Origin: Parabacteroides sp. 52
GTDB lineage: Bacteria; Bacteroidota; Bacteroidia; Bacteroidales; Tannerellaceae
Assembly: GCF_010500925.1 (NCBI RefSeq)
Contig: NZ_QVMG01000004.1
Location: forward strand, 62,001-126,000
Direction: 5' to 3'
Length of the DNA: 64,000 bases
The notes beneath the pieces are model-generated. The model saw nothing but the letters and a program-made list of their open reading frames with translations. It did no database searches and was not told the DNA's origin. Shown one piece after another: positions 24,751-35,445 of the stretch (position 1 is the first letter of the stretch; the number at the start of each line of letters is the position of its first letter). Both the position numbers and the translations under genes were made by a program.

Positions 24751-24758
24751 ATTGAGTT

Positions 24759-26339
24759 CTAATCCATAGTAAAACTTCCCCACCAATCGGCATTGGGTCG
24801 GTAGTGGTTATCGAGCATTTCCATTCGTTGCTTCTCCAGTCTTTCTTTTACCTGGGTTTGCTGTTTTTGTTTGTAGGCTCTTTCCTGAACCGGGTCGTAT
24901 TGCGGATCGGGCACCGGATAACGGGCATCGACATCGGTCAACCATACGGCCAGTTTCTTACCGAGATACTCCACTTTGTCGGGATATTGGGCATTGAGCG
25001 GTTCCGCTTCAGACGGATCGATACGCAGATTGTATAATTCGTCTCTGTTGTCCTCGTAATAATGGATGAGTTTCCAGTCGCCGTCACGGATTACCGAAGA
25101 AGGTTCCCCGCCTTGGTTTCCATAATGTGGATAATGCCAGTACAAAGCACGTGGAGCAATCGTTTGTCCTTCGACTAATAGCGGTCGGATCGATACGCCG
25201 TCGACATGCTGTTCAGGCAATAAAGGTAATCCGGCCATATCAAGAAAAGTAGGAAAAAAGTCGGCGCCCGTCACCGGCACATCACATGTTGACCCCGGCT
25301 CTTTGCATCCGGGATACTGCATCAACAACGGCACCCGGAAACCACCTTCCCATTGCCGGCCTTTCCCACCACGCAAAGGCAGGTTGCTCGTTGCGTAGGC
25401 ATCACCCGAAGAGACGCCACCGTTATCGCTGGTGAAGACAATGATCGTATTTTTATCCAACCCGAGTTCTTCGAGTTTGTTTAATACCAACCCTACTGCA
25501 TCGTCCATCTGACGGATCAGTCCGGCATATACCGGATTGTCCTGGTGTTGACGCACGGCAAGGGTGCGATCTACAACGAAACCTTCATCCGCCACCCCGT
25601 TTTCAACGGCTTTATTGCGGAAATAACGCCAGTTCTGTTCGTTTGTTTCCAAAGGAGCATGCACGGCATAAAAAGAGAGGTAAGCGAAGAACGGTTGTTT
25701 CTTATTGCGTTTCGCATGAGTTTCAATAAAAGAGGCTGTTTCAGCAGCCAATCGGATCGATAGGTTTTCCCCTTGTGGCCCGTCATTCATTTTCGGATTC
25801 TTATAAGGAGAAAAATAGCCTCCCGGAGGAGAGCCGGCATCGTGTCCGCCGATATTGATATCGAACCCATGATCTTCGGGAGACGATCCTTCGCCTCCCA
25901 GATGCCATTTGCCAGCCATAAAGGTTTTGTACCCCTGCTCACGCAAGGCTTCCGGCAGCGTGATATCTTCCAAGGCCAGTTGACGGGCATATGCAGCGGG
26001 TAAAAGTTTCGAGTGACGCCCATTGCGCCGCCAGTTTTCTCCCGTAGCCTCTCCGATCCAGTTGGTTATGCCGTGTCGTGCGGTATATTTACCTGTCATA
26101 ATACTCGCCCGGGAAGGGCTCGACACCTGACAGGCAGCATATCCTTGGGTGAAGTTTACTCCTTTTTGCGCGATACGATCGATATTGGGCGACTCATAAT
26201 AGTTACTTCCGGTACAAGACAGATCGCGCCATCCCAGATCATCGGCCAGGATAAACAGGATATTCGGCTGCTTATCCCTGGCTGCAACCGATGATAGGGC
26301 AGCCAGGGAAAGACCAAGTACTAATGATGTTCTTTTCAT
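24759..26339 (-). CDS. Family S1 sulfatase (Ser-type), PUL 1
   Basis: A 526-residue exported sulfatase (signal ending SVAA). It has Asp33-Asp34 (FILADDLGW), the maturation motif SSPSRASIMTGKYTARHG with catalytic Ser73, AGKWHLGG and TSDNGG. The insert GGHDAGSPPGGYFSPYKNP is typical of a large S1 group that includes galactose and GalNAc sulfatases, but I cannot assign the subfamily from reading. It starts 52 bases after susD stops, so it is expressed with the transporter pair and should act on the imported or surface-bound glycan. Confidence 0.92.
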   Translation of the reverse strand: MKRTSLVLGLSLAALSSVAARDKQPNILFILADDLGWRDLSCTGSNYYESPNIDRIAQKGVNFTQGYAACQVSSPSRASIMTGKYTARHGITNWIGEATGENWRRNGRHSKLLPAAYARQLALEDITLPEALREQGYKTFMAGKWHLGGEGSSPEDHGFDINIGGHDAGSPPGGYFSPYKNPKMNDGPQGENLSIRLAAETASFIETHAKRNKKQPFFAYLSFYAVHAPLETNEQNWRYFRNKAVENGVADEGFVVDRTLAVRQHQDNPVYAGLIRQMDDAVGLVLNKLEELGLDKNTIIVFTSDNGGVSSGDAYATSNLPLRGGKGRQWEGGFRVPLLMQYPGCKEPGSTCDVPVTGADFFPTFLDMAGLPLLPEQHVDGVSIRPLLVEGQTIAPRALYWHYPHYGNQGGEPSSVIRDGDWKLIHYYEDNRDELYNLRIDPSEAEPLNAQYPDKVEYLGKKLAVWLTDVDARYPVPDPQYDPVQERAYKQKQQTQVKERLEKQRMEMLDNHYRPNADWWGSFTMD

Positions 26340-26391
26340 ACACTTTTTTTAGGGTTTGAGAGTTCCCGGAAGTTCCAGGAGCTTTGCGGGA

Positions 26392-28014
26392 TCATTGCCA
26401 GCCGGGGTTTTGTTTCAATTCAGGGTTCAAGGACAATTCGCGCAACGGCAAGGGGAAGAGATAATGCTTTGCCGGGTCGAAAGAACGGGAACTACCGGAT
26501 TGCACAATGATATAACCTTCTTCATCCAGGTTAATATCCTTTCCGGGAATCATTCCCGAATACGCATCCCGGTCGAACTTCGCACCCAAAATAGCCTGAG
26601 GCAGTTCGGTTTCCGCCGTTTTCCAACGAATAATATCGTCGTAGCGCAGACATTCGCTGGCCAGCTCCACTCTTCTTTCCCGGCGGATCTCTTCGCGCAT
26701 ACTCAAGCCATTTGCATTGACAAAAGCATTGGTTAATGCCGGCAATTTATCCGGATGATTGGCAAAACGATTACGCAACGCGTTTACGGATATATCCAGG
26801 TCGGCATCCGAAATTTTGTCTTCCAGTTCATAAGTCGCTTCCGCATAGATCAATAATACTTCCGCATAACGGATCAGGATCTCATCGATACGCGATTGCA
26901 TATTGGTGTAGGAATCTTCATCACCGTATTTCTTGAACATATATCCGGTACGTGTCTGGTTCGCCAGGTTCGGCAGGAAGGGAGACCCCATAAAAGAATC
27001 ACCGGGTTTCCACAGGGTAAGTGCCATACGCGGGTCACGATTCTCAAACTCTTTCCCTGCCGGAAGATATTCCACCGAATAAGATGATTTTCCTACCGGC
27101 AGACCATCCTTGCACAAGAATGCATCGGCCAGGACCTTTGTAGGTTCCTGTTTGAAGTCGACAATCACCCCACGGATCCGGCTGTTATAGGTATTTGCTT
27201 CTTCCGAATAGCGGTAAGAGAGAATATGCTCTTTGGAATCTTCTCCCGGAAGCAAGAACAGGTTTCTATAATCCGCATACAATCCGTATTCATTGGAGTC
27301 GATCAATCGTTTAGCAGCCTCTTTTGCTTTCTGTAGGTAAAGAGCCGTGTTTCCCTGTCCGTGAAATTTATAGTAAGTACCGTAATACAGACATACCCGT
27401 GCCATAAAAGCCTGCACAACACCTTTGTTGATACGTCCCACATCCGTAGATAACTTACTCTTCAATGGGATATGCTTCTCCGCAAACTCAAGGTCTTCAA
27501 CCATTTTTTCCAGAATCATGTCCTTATTGTCGCTGGGGGCATAGAGCTCAGGTGAATCGAGGTCCAAGGTCTCCGTTATATAAGGGACATTTCCAAAACG
27601 TTTAATCAGGTTGAAATAATTGTAAGCACGGAAGAAACGGGCTTCACCGGCATAACGGTTCTTGATGGCATCACTTACCTGTGCCTGCTCATAATTCTTC
27701 AGGAAATCATTCGTTATACGAATAACCGCATACGAATCCGACCAGATCGCATCGCTGTTGGAAGGGGTTAATGTACCCGAGCTCACATGGTTCCCTACGT
27801 TGGCAAAGCAATCGGCCGACTGGATATCCAGGTCCCAGGAACGATTCATCTTATTGTAGCAAAAGTTAACTGCCATGCGCAGGTCTTTTTCTGTGTTCCA
27901 GAAAGAAGAAGGCGACAGGCTGGTCAGTGGTTCGCGATCGAGAAATCCGCTGCATCCGTTGACAGACAAGATAAGAGCCAGGATGCCGGCATATAGTATA
28001 TTTTCTTTTTTCAT
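26392..28014 (-). CDS. SusD/RagB-family glycan-binding lipoprotein, PUL 1
   Basis: A 540-residue surface lipoprotein (signal ending SVNGC, Cys21). SusD fold features are FLDREPLTSLSPSSFWNTEKDL near the N-terminus, TPR-like helices including YAGEARFFRAYNYFNLIKRFGNVPYI, and the C-terminal RNRFANHPDKLP...RREIRRERRVELASECLRYDDI-type block (in two parts). It forms the lid over the SusC barrel and captures oligosaccharide. It follows susC by 12 bases and precedes the sulfatase genes. Confidence 0.96.
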   Translation of the reverse strand: MKKENILYAGILALILSVNGCSGFLDREPLTSLSPSSFWNTEKDLRMAVNFCYNKMNRSWDLDIQSADCFANVGNHVSSGTLTPSNSDAIWSDSYAVIRITNDFLKNYEQAQVSDAIKNRYAGEARFFRAYNYFNLIKRFGNVPYITETLDLDSPELYAPSDNKDMILEKMVEDLEFAEKHIPLKSKLSTDVGRINKGVVQAFMARVCLYYGTYYKFHGQGNTALYLQKAKEAAKRLIDSNEYGLYADYRNLFLLPGEDSKEHILSYRYSEEANTYNSRIRGVIVDFKQEPTKVLADAFLCKDGLPVGKSSYSVEYLPAGKEFENRDPRMALTLWKPGDSFMGSPFLPNLANQTRTGYMFKKYGDEDSYTNMQSRIDEILIRYAEVLLIYAEATYELEDKISDADLDISVNALRNRFANHPDKLPALTNAFVNANGLSMREEIRRERRVELASECLRYDDIIRWKTAETELPQAILGAKFDRDAYSGMIPGKDINLDEEGYIIVQSGSSRSFDPAKHYLFPLPLRELSLNPELKQNPGWQ

Positions 28015-28026
28015 GATTGTTGTGAT

Positions 28027-31000
28027 TTAGAATGTTACGTTAATACCTAAAGAATACTTCCGGGTCATCGGATACATATATCCGTCAACGCTGTTGAGTT
28101 CCGGATCGAAGTATTTGAACAATTTGCTGAATTCACATACATTGTCTCCACTGACATAGAAACGTACCCGTTCCATCAGTATTTTGCGTGTAATGGCTTG
28201 TGGCAGGGTGTATCCGATCTGGAGATTCTTCAAACGGATATACGCTCCATTCTGGATCCAGTGATCCGATATATGTGTATTATGTCCGTTGCCGGCATAA
28301 TGGCGGGGCAACAGGGCATTGGGGTTTTCCGGTGTCCAATAATCGGTATGGAATGTATACGAATAGTTCCCCCATGTATCCTGGAACGGAGCCATCACAT
28401 GACGGCTCAGGTAATAGTTCCGTTTGCCTACTCCTTGTATCAACATAGACACATCGAAGTTCTTCCATGTCATGCCCAGGTTCAAGCCGAAGACGAAACG
28501 CGGGGTAGTGGTTCCCAGGTATTTCAGGTCGTTGGGTGCCGAGATCTTTCCATCACCATCCTGGTCGATGTATTTGATATCTCCTATGCCTACTACCGAG
28601 CGGTTGATGACAGCCGAATTATTTACTTCTTCTTGCGTGGTGAAATAACCATCCGTTTCGTATCCGAAGATCGAACCGAGTGAGTAGCCTTGTGTCTTTT
28701 GGTTCACACCTGCCACGAAGTCGACATAATCTTTTCCGTAATCCACCAGTACGTCTTTCTGATCCGAAAGATTGAAACGGGCCGTATAGGAAAAATCTTT
28801 ATTGATCCGATCCTGCCAGCCAATCGACAAATCCCATCCTTTGACTTCCAATTCTCCGTAGTTTCCGGTTGGCACGGTGATACCGATAGCTGAAGGGATT
28901 TCAATATTTACCAACATATCTTTATTCTTCTTGATAAAGTACTCGGCCGTTACATTCAGGCGGTTATCAAGGAATCCCATATCGGCAGCGATATTGGTAT
29001 ACACTACGGTTTCCCAGGTACGGGTTTCGGAAGGCAGATTCGTCATACGCGCCCACTGTGCCAATTCGTTGCCAAAAGGATAATACCCCGCGATGTTATA
29101 TTGAGGGATATGATCGTATAAACCTAAACCGTTCTGGTTCCCCAATTCTCCGTAAGAAGCTCTCAGTTTTAAGTTTGAAAAGATTTTCTGTTCTTTCATA
29201 AAGGCTTCCTCCGTAACTCTCCAGCCGACAGATGCTGAAGGGAAGAATCCCCATTTGTGCTTCTTTGAGAAACGGGAAGAACCGTCGGCACGGAAATTGA
29301 ATTCCAACAGATATTTAGAGGCAAACGCATAGTTGATCCGCATAAATCCGGAGAGCAGTGCCCATTCTTCCTCTTTTACATCGTTGGTCCATCCTTCCGT
29401 GGCGCCTAATTTCATGGACGGTAGTTCGTTCCCTATTATATTCAAACGAGAAGCCTGCAAGTCTTCATATGCCTGATGCTCAGCAGACCATCCACCCAGG
29501 GCATTGATCTCGTGTTCTTTGATCTTTACGTTATAATCAGCCAGTAACTGTCCGGTCAGGTAACGGGTGTTTGCATTCGTTTGTTTGATGTTATTCGGTC
29601 CGGACTGTCCCGCGGCCATCGATCTTAATCCGTCGGGACCATATTTACCATATTCCCGTCGCCATTCTTTCTTGAGATTTGTAATATAAGTAGCCCCTCC
29701 GACAGCTTTCAATGTTAAGCCTTTGATCGGTTTATAGCTCAATGTGAAGACTCCATCCAGGCGTTGTATCTTTTCTTCTCCTTTACCGCCTTCCTGAAGA
29801 GCCTGGATCGGGTTCGCTTGCATACGGTAACGGGAATAGTTTCCGTTCGGATCGTACACCGGCATATTCGGTCCGGCCTGGATAAAGGTGATATAAGGAA
29901 TTGTCCAGCTACCGAAATGCGGATGGTATTGTTTTTTGGAATTGCTGAAAGAGACACGCGAATCCAGGTTCATCTTTTCCGGAATCAGAACCAGGTCCAG
30001 GTTTGAACGCAGATTGAATAAATCGAAATTGTCCGGTCCGTATTCTGCGAAGAAACCATTTTGATCCAGCCAGTTTCCCGAGATCAGATAATTCACATTC
30101 TTTGCTGCTCTTGAGATCGAAAGGTTATGATTTTGTTGTGTCTGATGATCCATCATCGTACTGATCCAGTCCATCTCTCCGGTATAAATCCAATCGTTTC
30201 CGCTGGGAAGAGCCAATGTGTTGGGATCTTTGATCGCGTCAATGGCGTTTTGTGGGAAAAGAACTGTCAGTCCCGCATTCTCGAATGCCGTATTGGAAAG
30301 CGTTGCGTGCTCCAAGGCGGTGGTACTTTGCGGAATACGGGTAGGTGTGTTGTAAGAGAAATTACCGGAGTATTCGATTTTTACTTTATCGGTACTTCCT
30401 TTCTTTGTGGTAATCAGGATAACTCCTTCCGCAGCACGGGCTCCGTAGATAGCAGCCGAAGCGGCATCTTTCAATACCGAGATCGATTCGATATCTTGCG
30501 GGTTGACCCGGTTGATATTACCCGGCATGCCGTCGATAATCACCAAGGCACCGGCTGAATTGACCGAAGTGGCGCCCCGGATCTGGAAAGAGGAGGCGTT
30601 TCCGGGTGCTCCGTCACTCGATTGCACGGTCAAACCAGCCACGGTACCCTGCAAAGCATCGGTAACGCTTCGGATCGGACGGTTTTCCAGAATATCCCCT
30701 TTCACCGTTTCAACCGAACCTGTGAGGTTCACTTTCTTCTGTGTTCCGTAACCGACAACAACCACTTCTTCCAATGCCTGTGCATCTTCTTCCAGGAATA
30801 TCTGATAAACCTGTTGCTGTTGTTCCACGCGAATCAACTGGGGTTTGTAGCCAATGTAAGAGATATTCAATACATCTCCTACCGACACACTTAGTGAAAA
30901 CTCTCCGTCGTAGTTCGTCACTGTTCCGTTGGTGGTTCCTTCCACAACGACAGAGGCACCGGTTACCGGCTCATTCAAAGCCTTGTCTGTAACGGTTCCT

Positions 31001-31080
31001 TTGATTGTATGCTGCTGCGCATATAGATAAGCCATAGGCGCTAACAACAGAATGAGTAATAATGTGATCTTTTGCTTCAT
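28027..31080 (-). CDS. SusC/RagA-family TonB-dependent transporter, PUL 1
   Basis: A 1017-residue outer-membrane transporter. Order: signal peptide (ending LYAQ), carboxypeptidase-like regulatory domain (IKGTVTDKALNEPVTGASV), TonB box EEVVVVGYGTQ, plug with GSVETVKGDILENRP and SVLKDAASAAIYGARAAEGVI, and a 22-strand barrel ending YSLGINVTF. With SusD it imports oligosaccharides with TonB energy. It is first in the PUL 1 operon. A -7 box TACTTTTG lies 45 bases upstream, and the HTCS gene is divergent. Confidence 0.97.
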   Translation of the reverse strand: MKQKITLLLILLLAPMAYLYAQQHTIKGTVTDKALNEPVTGASVVVEGTTNGTVTNYDGEFSLSVSVGDVLNISYIGYKPQLIRVEQQQQVYQIFLEEDAQALEEVVVVGYGTQKKVNLTGSVETVKGDILENRPIRSVTDALQGTVAGLTVQSSDGAPGNASSFQIRGATSVNSAGALVIIDGMPGNINRVNPQDIESISVLKDAASAAIYGARAAEGVILITTKKGSTDKVKIEYSGNFSYNTPTRIPQSTTALEHATLSNTAFENAGLTVLFPQNAIDAIKDPNTLALPSGNDWIYTGEMDWISTMMDHQTQQNHNLSISRAAKNVNYLISGNWLDQNGFFAEYGPDNFDLFNLRSNLDLVLIPEKMNLDSRVSFSNSKKQYHPHFGSWTIPYITFIQAGPNMPVYDPNGNYSRYRMQANPIQALQEGGKGEEKIQRLDGVFTLSYKPIKGLTLKAVGGATYITNLKKEWRREYGKYGPDGLRSMAAGQSGPNNIKQTNANTRYLTGQLLADYNVKIKEHEINALGGWSAEHQAYEDLQASRLNIIGNELPSMKLGATEGWTNDVKEEEWALLSGFMRINYAFASKYLLEFNFRADGSSRFSKKHKWGFFPSASVGWRVTEEAFMKEQKIFSNLKLRASYGELGNQNGLGLYDHIPQYNIAGYYPFGNELAQWARMTNLPSETRTWETVVYTNIAADMGFLDNRLNVTAEYFIKKNKDMLVNIEIPSAIGITVPTGNYGELEVKGWDLSIGWQDRINKDFSYTARFNLSDQKDVLVDYGKDYVDFVAGVNQKTQGYSLGSIFGYETDGYFTTQEEVNNSAVINRSVVGIGDIKYIDQDGDGKISAPNDLKYLGTTTPRFVFGLNLGMTWKNFDVSMLIQGVGKRNYYLSRHVMAPFQDTWGNYSYTFHTDYWTPENPNALLPRHYAGNGHNTHISDHWIQNGAYIRLKNLQIGYTLPQAITRKILMERVRFYVSGDNVCEFSKLFKYFDPELNSVDGYMYPMTRKYSLGINVTF

Positions 31081-31124
31081 CCTTTTTAGTTTTAAGGTGT
31101 AAATAATAAGGTGGATTACAAGGT

Positions 31125-31132
31125 CAAAAGTA
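31125..31132 (-). promoter_or_regulatory. Candidate -7 element of PUL 1 susC
   Basis: TACTTTTG on the minus strand, 45 bases before susC. It has no -33 TTG, which is usual for operons that need an activator such as the divergent HTCS. Confidence 0.5.
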
Positions 31133-31358
31133 AGTGCTTGGAAGAAGAAGCCTAGCTGCCTTTTTCGTCATTCATCCTTGTATAACAGATCATTTCGCCA
31201 TGAAGAAAAAGACAGGCTATGGTTTTCATTCACGGATGTTAGGGTTTTTATTCATTTTACAGACAAGGTTTTCGAATTAACACATACTTTGTCTATTCGC
31301 TCTGTTTTTCTTTTTACCTTTACCTCATACATAAGGAAATTGCCACAGATTCTGCGCC

Positions 31359-34300
31359 ATGAGAATGTTCTATTTTAGTTTGTTGTTATTCATCGGATTC
31401 ATATCCGATATCTATGCTTTTTTTGAAAAGGATATCCGCATACTCACCATGCAAAACGGATTGGCTGACAACAGGGTTGCCTGTGTACATAAAGACCAGA
31501 ATGGCTTTATGTGGTTTGGCACTGATAACGGATTAAGCCGGTATGACGGAAAAAACATAAAGAACTTCCAGATTCCCGGATACTATCTGCAAGTAAGCCA
31601 TATCCGTGAAACATCGAACGATCTCTTATGGCTTATCAGCTCCGACAGTATTGTTTGTTTCGACCGACAGATGGAAAATTTTGTCCCGGTTGTTCATCCG
31701 GAGTCTGTCCGGGATATTTTATTTCCGAAAGACGGTTCGGCCTGGACTTTCACCCCACAGGCTTTATACCAACATACCATTCGTTATGAAAAAGACGTCA
31801 AAGGAAACCTGATTTCCATTTGTTTGGATCAGACTCAAAAGGTGCTGGATCTGACTGAAGAAGAAGCTCCGTTCAATGCTTTCTGTTCTTCACCCCAAGG
31901 AGATATCTATCTGAGTACAAACAGGGGACAAGTCTTTATTGTAAATGCGACTGATCGGAAACTAATGTTTAAAAGTTCGATTTACAAAACCCTGAACACC
32001 TCCCGTCTGCTTTATCACAACGGACTTCTCTGGTTTGCCAACAATAGGCAGGGAGTAGTCCTTTATGATCCGGAAACAAACAGCTTCCGACAGTATAATT
32101 ATGTGGCCCAGGACAGGTGTCCGGTTGTTTCGCATACCGATATTTATCAGATTGTTCCGATTAACGAAGGGCGTTATGTGGCGGTTTCATGGAATGGATA
32201 TACGGTGTTCACACCGGATGGGAACGATCGACTGTCATTTACGACAACAGTATATAATAATACAGCCTCGGAAGTTCACCGGAATATAGAGAACCGGATG
32301 ATTTCGGCCTATTATGATCCTTCGGGTGTTTTGTGGGTTGGAACATCAGGGGGTGGCGTACTGGCTTCGGATTTGCGTCTGCAGTTTTATCAGAAGTTCT
32401 ATCAAGATACGCATAATGAGATCGGAGGAATCATAAAAGACAAAGAAGGTTTTCTCTGGCTGGCAACCTACCATCAGGGCATTATGAAGAGTGAGAAACC
32501 TTTTCATCCACAGGAAAAATTATCTTTTCAACCGGCATATGTATTACCCTCGTCTCCTTTCATCTGTGCCTGCGAAGATCAGGAAGGTGATTTATGGTTC
32601 GGGGGACATGACGGAGTTTTGGTCTATTACAAACAAAAAGAAAAGAAGTTTGTTCGAATACCGATACGCCTGGATCACAATACTTTTTATAAAGGCTTGG
32701 TCGCTAAGATTTTTGCAGACAAAGAAAACCGGTTATGGCTCGGGACAAGCCAAGGTTTATTATTGTATGAAAAAGAGACAGGCAAAGTGACCCGCTACAA
32801 AGGCAATTTCGGACAAATATACACCCTTGCGGAAAGTGCCGGGCATCTATGGATCGGATCGACTAAAGGATTACAAAAATTCAACCTGACAGATAGAACA
32901 ATCACGCAGACCGGATACGAAGAAAAGGCCGGATTGGAAGTGCGAACGATCCGCTCCTTATTGGCTTCTACAGAAAACAAACTATACATCGGATATTCAG
33001 GCGGATTCGGAGTGATGGATATAGCTTCCGACTCAATTAGTTATTTCTACACCACCCGGGAAGGGTTGAGTAATAACTCCGTAGGTTGCATAATGGAAGA
33101 TGGCAACGGAGATATCTGGTTGGGCAATAATTCATCCATCTCCCGTTATAGCCGCCACCAAAAACTGTTTTACAACTATTATGTTTCCGGGAATAATTGT
33201 TCCGTTTTATGGTACGACAGCTATCTGTTCTGGGGCAATAATATGAACCTGACTTACTTCGAGCCTATACAGGTGAAGCATCATATGCACACGATCGACC
33301 AGGTGAAGATCACTCAGATAGAAGTCGATAATAAACCGGTCGGTATCGGTGAGAAAATAAACGGTCAGACTATTCTCAAAGAAGGGGTTCCTTATACCAA
33401 AACATTGACATTGAATCAGCAAAACAATCAATTCAGTCTCTCCTTCAGTAATCTTACCTTCTCGGAAGAATTACAGAAGTATATGTACCGGCTCCTGCCA
33501 CTGCAATCGGAATGGATTGTTGTCGACGAAGGCGAAAGAGCTTCTTTCACCAATCTGGCGAAAGGGAACTATCTTTTCGAGGTGAAAAGTATTTTCCCCG
33601 ATGGTTCCAGTGGCGAAGTGACCACATTAGCCATCACCTTATTGCCGCACTGGTATGAGACTGTCACCTTCCGGTTTCTTGTTTTTTTATTCTTGTCAGC
33701 CTGTGTCTATCTGTTGTATTGGTGGTTGAAAAAGAAACAGGAAAGAATAGCACAGGAAGAAAAATTGAAACACGAACTGGTTGTTGCCAATCTGGAACGA
33801 GAGAAAGAAAAACAGATACATCAAGAACGTGAGAATTTCTTCACCAATGTCTCGCATGAATTAAGAACGCCTTTAACCTTAATCCTTTCCCCTCTTCAGG
33901 AACTGATACAGGGCAAGGCCGACCCTACCGAGATACAGGAAAAACTATCACTGATATACGGAAACGCAAAGTCCTTGAGTTCGCTCACCGACCAACTATT
34001 ATACGTACAGAAAATAGAGGCCGGCATGGTACAATTACATATTTCCTATGCCGATATTGTGCAATTAGTGCGTAAGATTTTCAATTCCTTTAATCAATTA
34101 GCCACCATAAAAAACATTGATTACCAATTTATTCACCAACCGGATGAATTAAGGTTATGGGTGGATGTGTCCAAAATACAATCGGCCCTCCGGAATCTAT
34201 TGTCGAACGCATTCAAATACACCTCTCCTCAAGACCAAATCCGGATCGTATTGAAACAGCAAACAGTCGACAACAACAGCTATTGTACGATCGAAGTGAT

Positions 34301-35366
34301 CGATACCGGAATCGGGATAGATGAGGAATTACAAAAGAGAGTATTCGACTCTTTTATCACCGGCAAAGCCGATCCTTCCATGTCGACCAAGGTAGGCATT
34401 GGTTTGCGTATTGTAAAAAACACGATGGATCTGCATCATGGCAAAGTATTACTGGAAAGCAATCCGGGAGAAGGCACTAAATTTATTCTTTTTATTCCGG
34501 AGGGAAAACAACACTTTGCCGAAGACAAATATGAGTTGGAAGAAGAAAAAGATACTGCAGAAAATATAAACGTAACGTATCTTTCTTTGGAACAGACAGA
34601 ACAACCGAAGAAAAAGAGTGGCAAACAGATCTTGATTATTGAAGACAATGATGAAATGAGGCAATATATCCGCAGTCTCTTTGGGAAAGAATATATTGTG
34701 TTGGAAGCCACAGACGGGCAGCAAGGTCTGGATAAAGCGATTGAAGAAGAGCCCGATCTTATTATCTCCGACATCATGATGCCGGTAAAAGATGGGTTTA
34801 CCTGCTGTGAAGAGTTGAAATCACAGCTAAAAACAGCCCATATACCTATCATCCTATTGACCGCCAAGGCCGAAGATGCCGATCTGTTGAAAAGTATGCG
34901 GATCGGTGTTGACGATTATCTGATGAAACCTTTTAACCCGGAAGTATTAAAGATTAAAGTCGAAAACCTGATTAGAAACCGGGAAGAGCTTAAGCGTATT
35001 TACACCCGGACATTATTGACGGTTCAGAATGAACCGGATGAAGAGGATGAAAAGAGTCTTTTTATGCAAAAAGTGATTACGCTTATAGAACTCAACCTGA
35101 CCCATCCGGACTTTAACGCCAAATCGCTCGCGGAGAAACTGAATTGCAGTCAACCTACCTTATACCGAAAAATAAAGTTACACACCGGATTGTCTATCAT
35201 TGAAGTAATCCGAAGTATCCGCATGAGTAAAGCTGCTTCCTATCTTATGGAAAGAAAATATTCAGTCCAAGAAGTATGCGAGATGGTTGGGTATAACGAT
35301 ATGAACACCTTCCGGAAATTTTTTAACAAACAGTTTGGGGTTTCTCCTTCGCGATATGTGGAATAA
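31359..35366 (+). CDS. Hybrid two-component system sensor/regulator (HTCS), PUL 1
   Basis: A 1335-residue one-protein signalling system. Order: signal/anchor helix, a periplasmic two-propeller sensor with repeated WFGTDNGLSRYDG and LWLGTS-type blades and a Y_Y_Y domain (to about 760), a membrane segment (about 767-790), HisKA with phospho-acceptor His833 (NVSHELRTPLTL), HATPase (DTGIGID and GIGLRIVKN), a receiver with Asp1138 (ISDIMMPVKDGF), and a C-terminal AraC-type DNA-binding domain. All key residues are intact. It is divergent from susC and should bind the PUL glycan product and activate that operon. Confidence 0.96.
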   Translation: MRMFYFSLLLFIGFISDIYAFFEKDIRILTMQNGLADNRVACVHKDQNGFMWFGTDNGLSRYDGKNIKNFQIPGYYLQVSHIRETSNDLLWLISSDSIVCFDRQMENFVPVVHPESVRDILFPKDGSAWTFTPQALYQHTIRYEKDVKGNLISICLDQTQKVLDLTEEEAPFNAFCSSPQGDIYLSTNRGQVFIVNATDRKLMFKSSIYKTLNTSRLLYHNGLLWFANNRQGVVLYDPETNSFRQYNYVAQDRCPVVSHTDIYQIVPINEGRYVAVSWNGYTVFTPDGNDRLSFTTTVYNNTASEVHRNIENRMISAYYDPSGVLWVGTSGGGVLASDLRLQFYQKFYQDTHNEIGGIIKDKEGFLWLATYHQGIMKSEKPFHPQEKLSFQPAYVLPSSPFICACEDQEGDLWFGGHDGVLVYYKQKEKKFVRIPIRLDHNTFYKGLVAKIFADKENRLWLGTSQGLLLYEKETGKVTRYKGNFGQIYTLAESAGHLWIGSTKGLQKFNLTDRTITQTGYEEKAGLEVRTIRSLLASTENKLYIGYSGGFGVMDIASDSISYFYTTREGLSNNSVGCIMEDGNGDIWLGNNSSISRYSRHQKLFYNYYVSGNNCSVLWYDSYLFWGNNMNLTYFEPIQVKHHMHTIDQVKITQIEVDNKPVGIGEKINGQTILKEGVPYTKTLTLNQQNNQFSLSFSNLTFSEELQKYMYRLLPLQSEWIVVDEGERASFTNLAKGNYLFEVKSIFPDGSSGEVTTLAITLLPHWYETVTFRFLVFLFLSACVYLLYWWLKKKQERIAQEEKLKHELVVANLEREKEKQIHQERENFFTNVSHELRTPLTLILSPLQELIQGKADPTEIQEKLSLIYGNAKSLSSLTDQLLYVQKIEAGMVQLHISYADIVQLVRKIFNSFNQLATIKNIDYQFIHQPDELRLWVDVSKIQSALRNLLSNAFKYTSPQDQIRIVLKQQTVDNNSYCTIEVIDTGIGIDEELQKRVFDSFITGKADPSMSTKVGIGLRIVKNTMDLHHGKVLLESNPGEGTKFILFIPEGKQHFAEDKYELEEEKDTAENINVTYLSLEQTEQPKKKSGKQILIIEDNDEMRQYIRSLFGKEYIVLEATDGQQGLDKAIEEEPDLIISDIMMPVKDGFTCCEELKSQLKTAHIPIILLTAKAEDADLLKSMRIGVDDYLMKPFNPEVLKIKVENLIRNREELKRIYTRTLLTVQNEPDEEDEKSLFMQKVITLIELNLTHPDFNAKSLAEKLNCSQPTLYRKIKLHTGLSIIEVIRSIRMSKAASYLMERKYSVQEVCEMVGYNDMNTFRKFFNKQFGVSPSRYVE

Positions 35367-35445
35367 TAGGTTGTCGAAAATGTTGAAGTAAAAGCTTTTG
35401 TGGAAATTTCTGACCTCATATTTGAGGTAAAACCCATTCCAAAGA

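Noticed and set aside
31081-31358. Recognisable HTCS binding site in the PUL 1 divergent gap
   Set aside because: I looked for direct or inverted repeats in this 278-base gap and found only the -7 box for susC; no repeat was strong enough to report.
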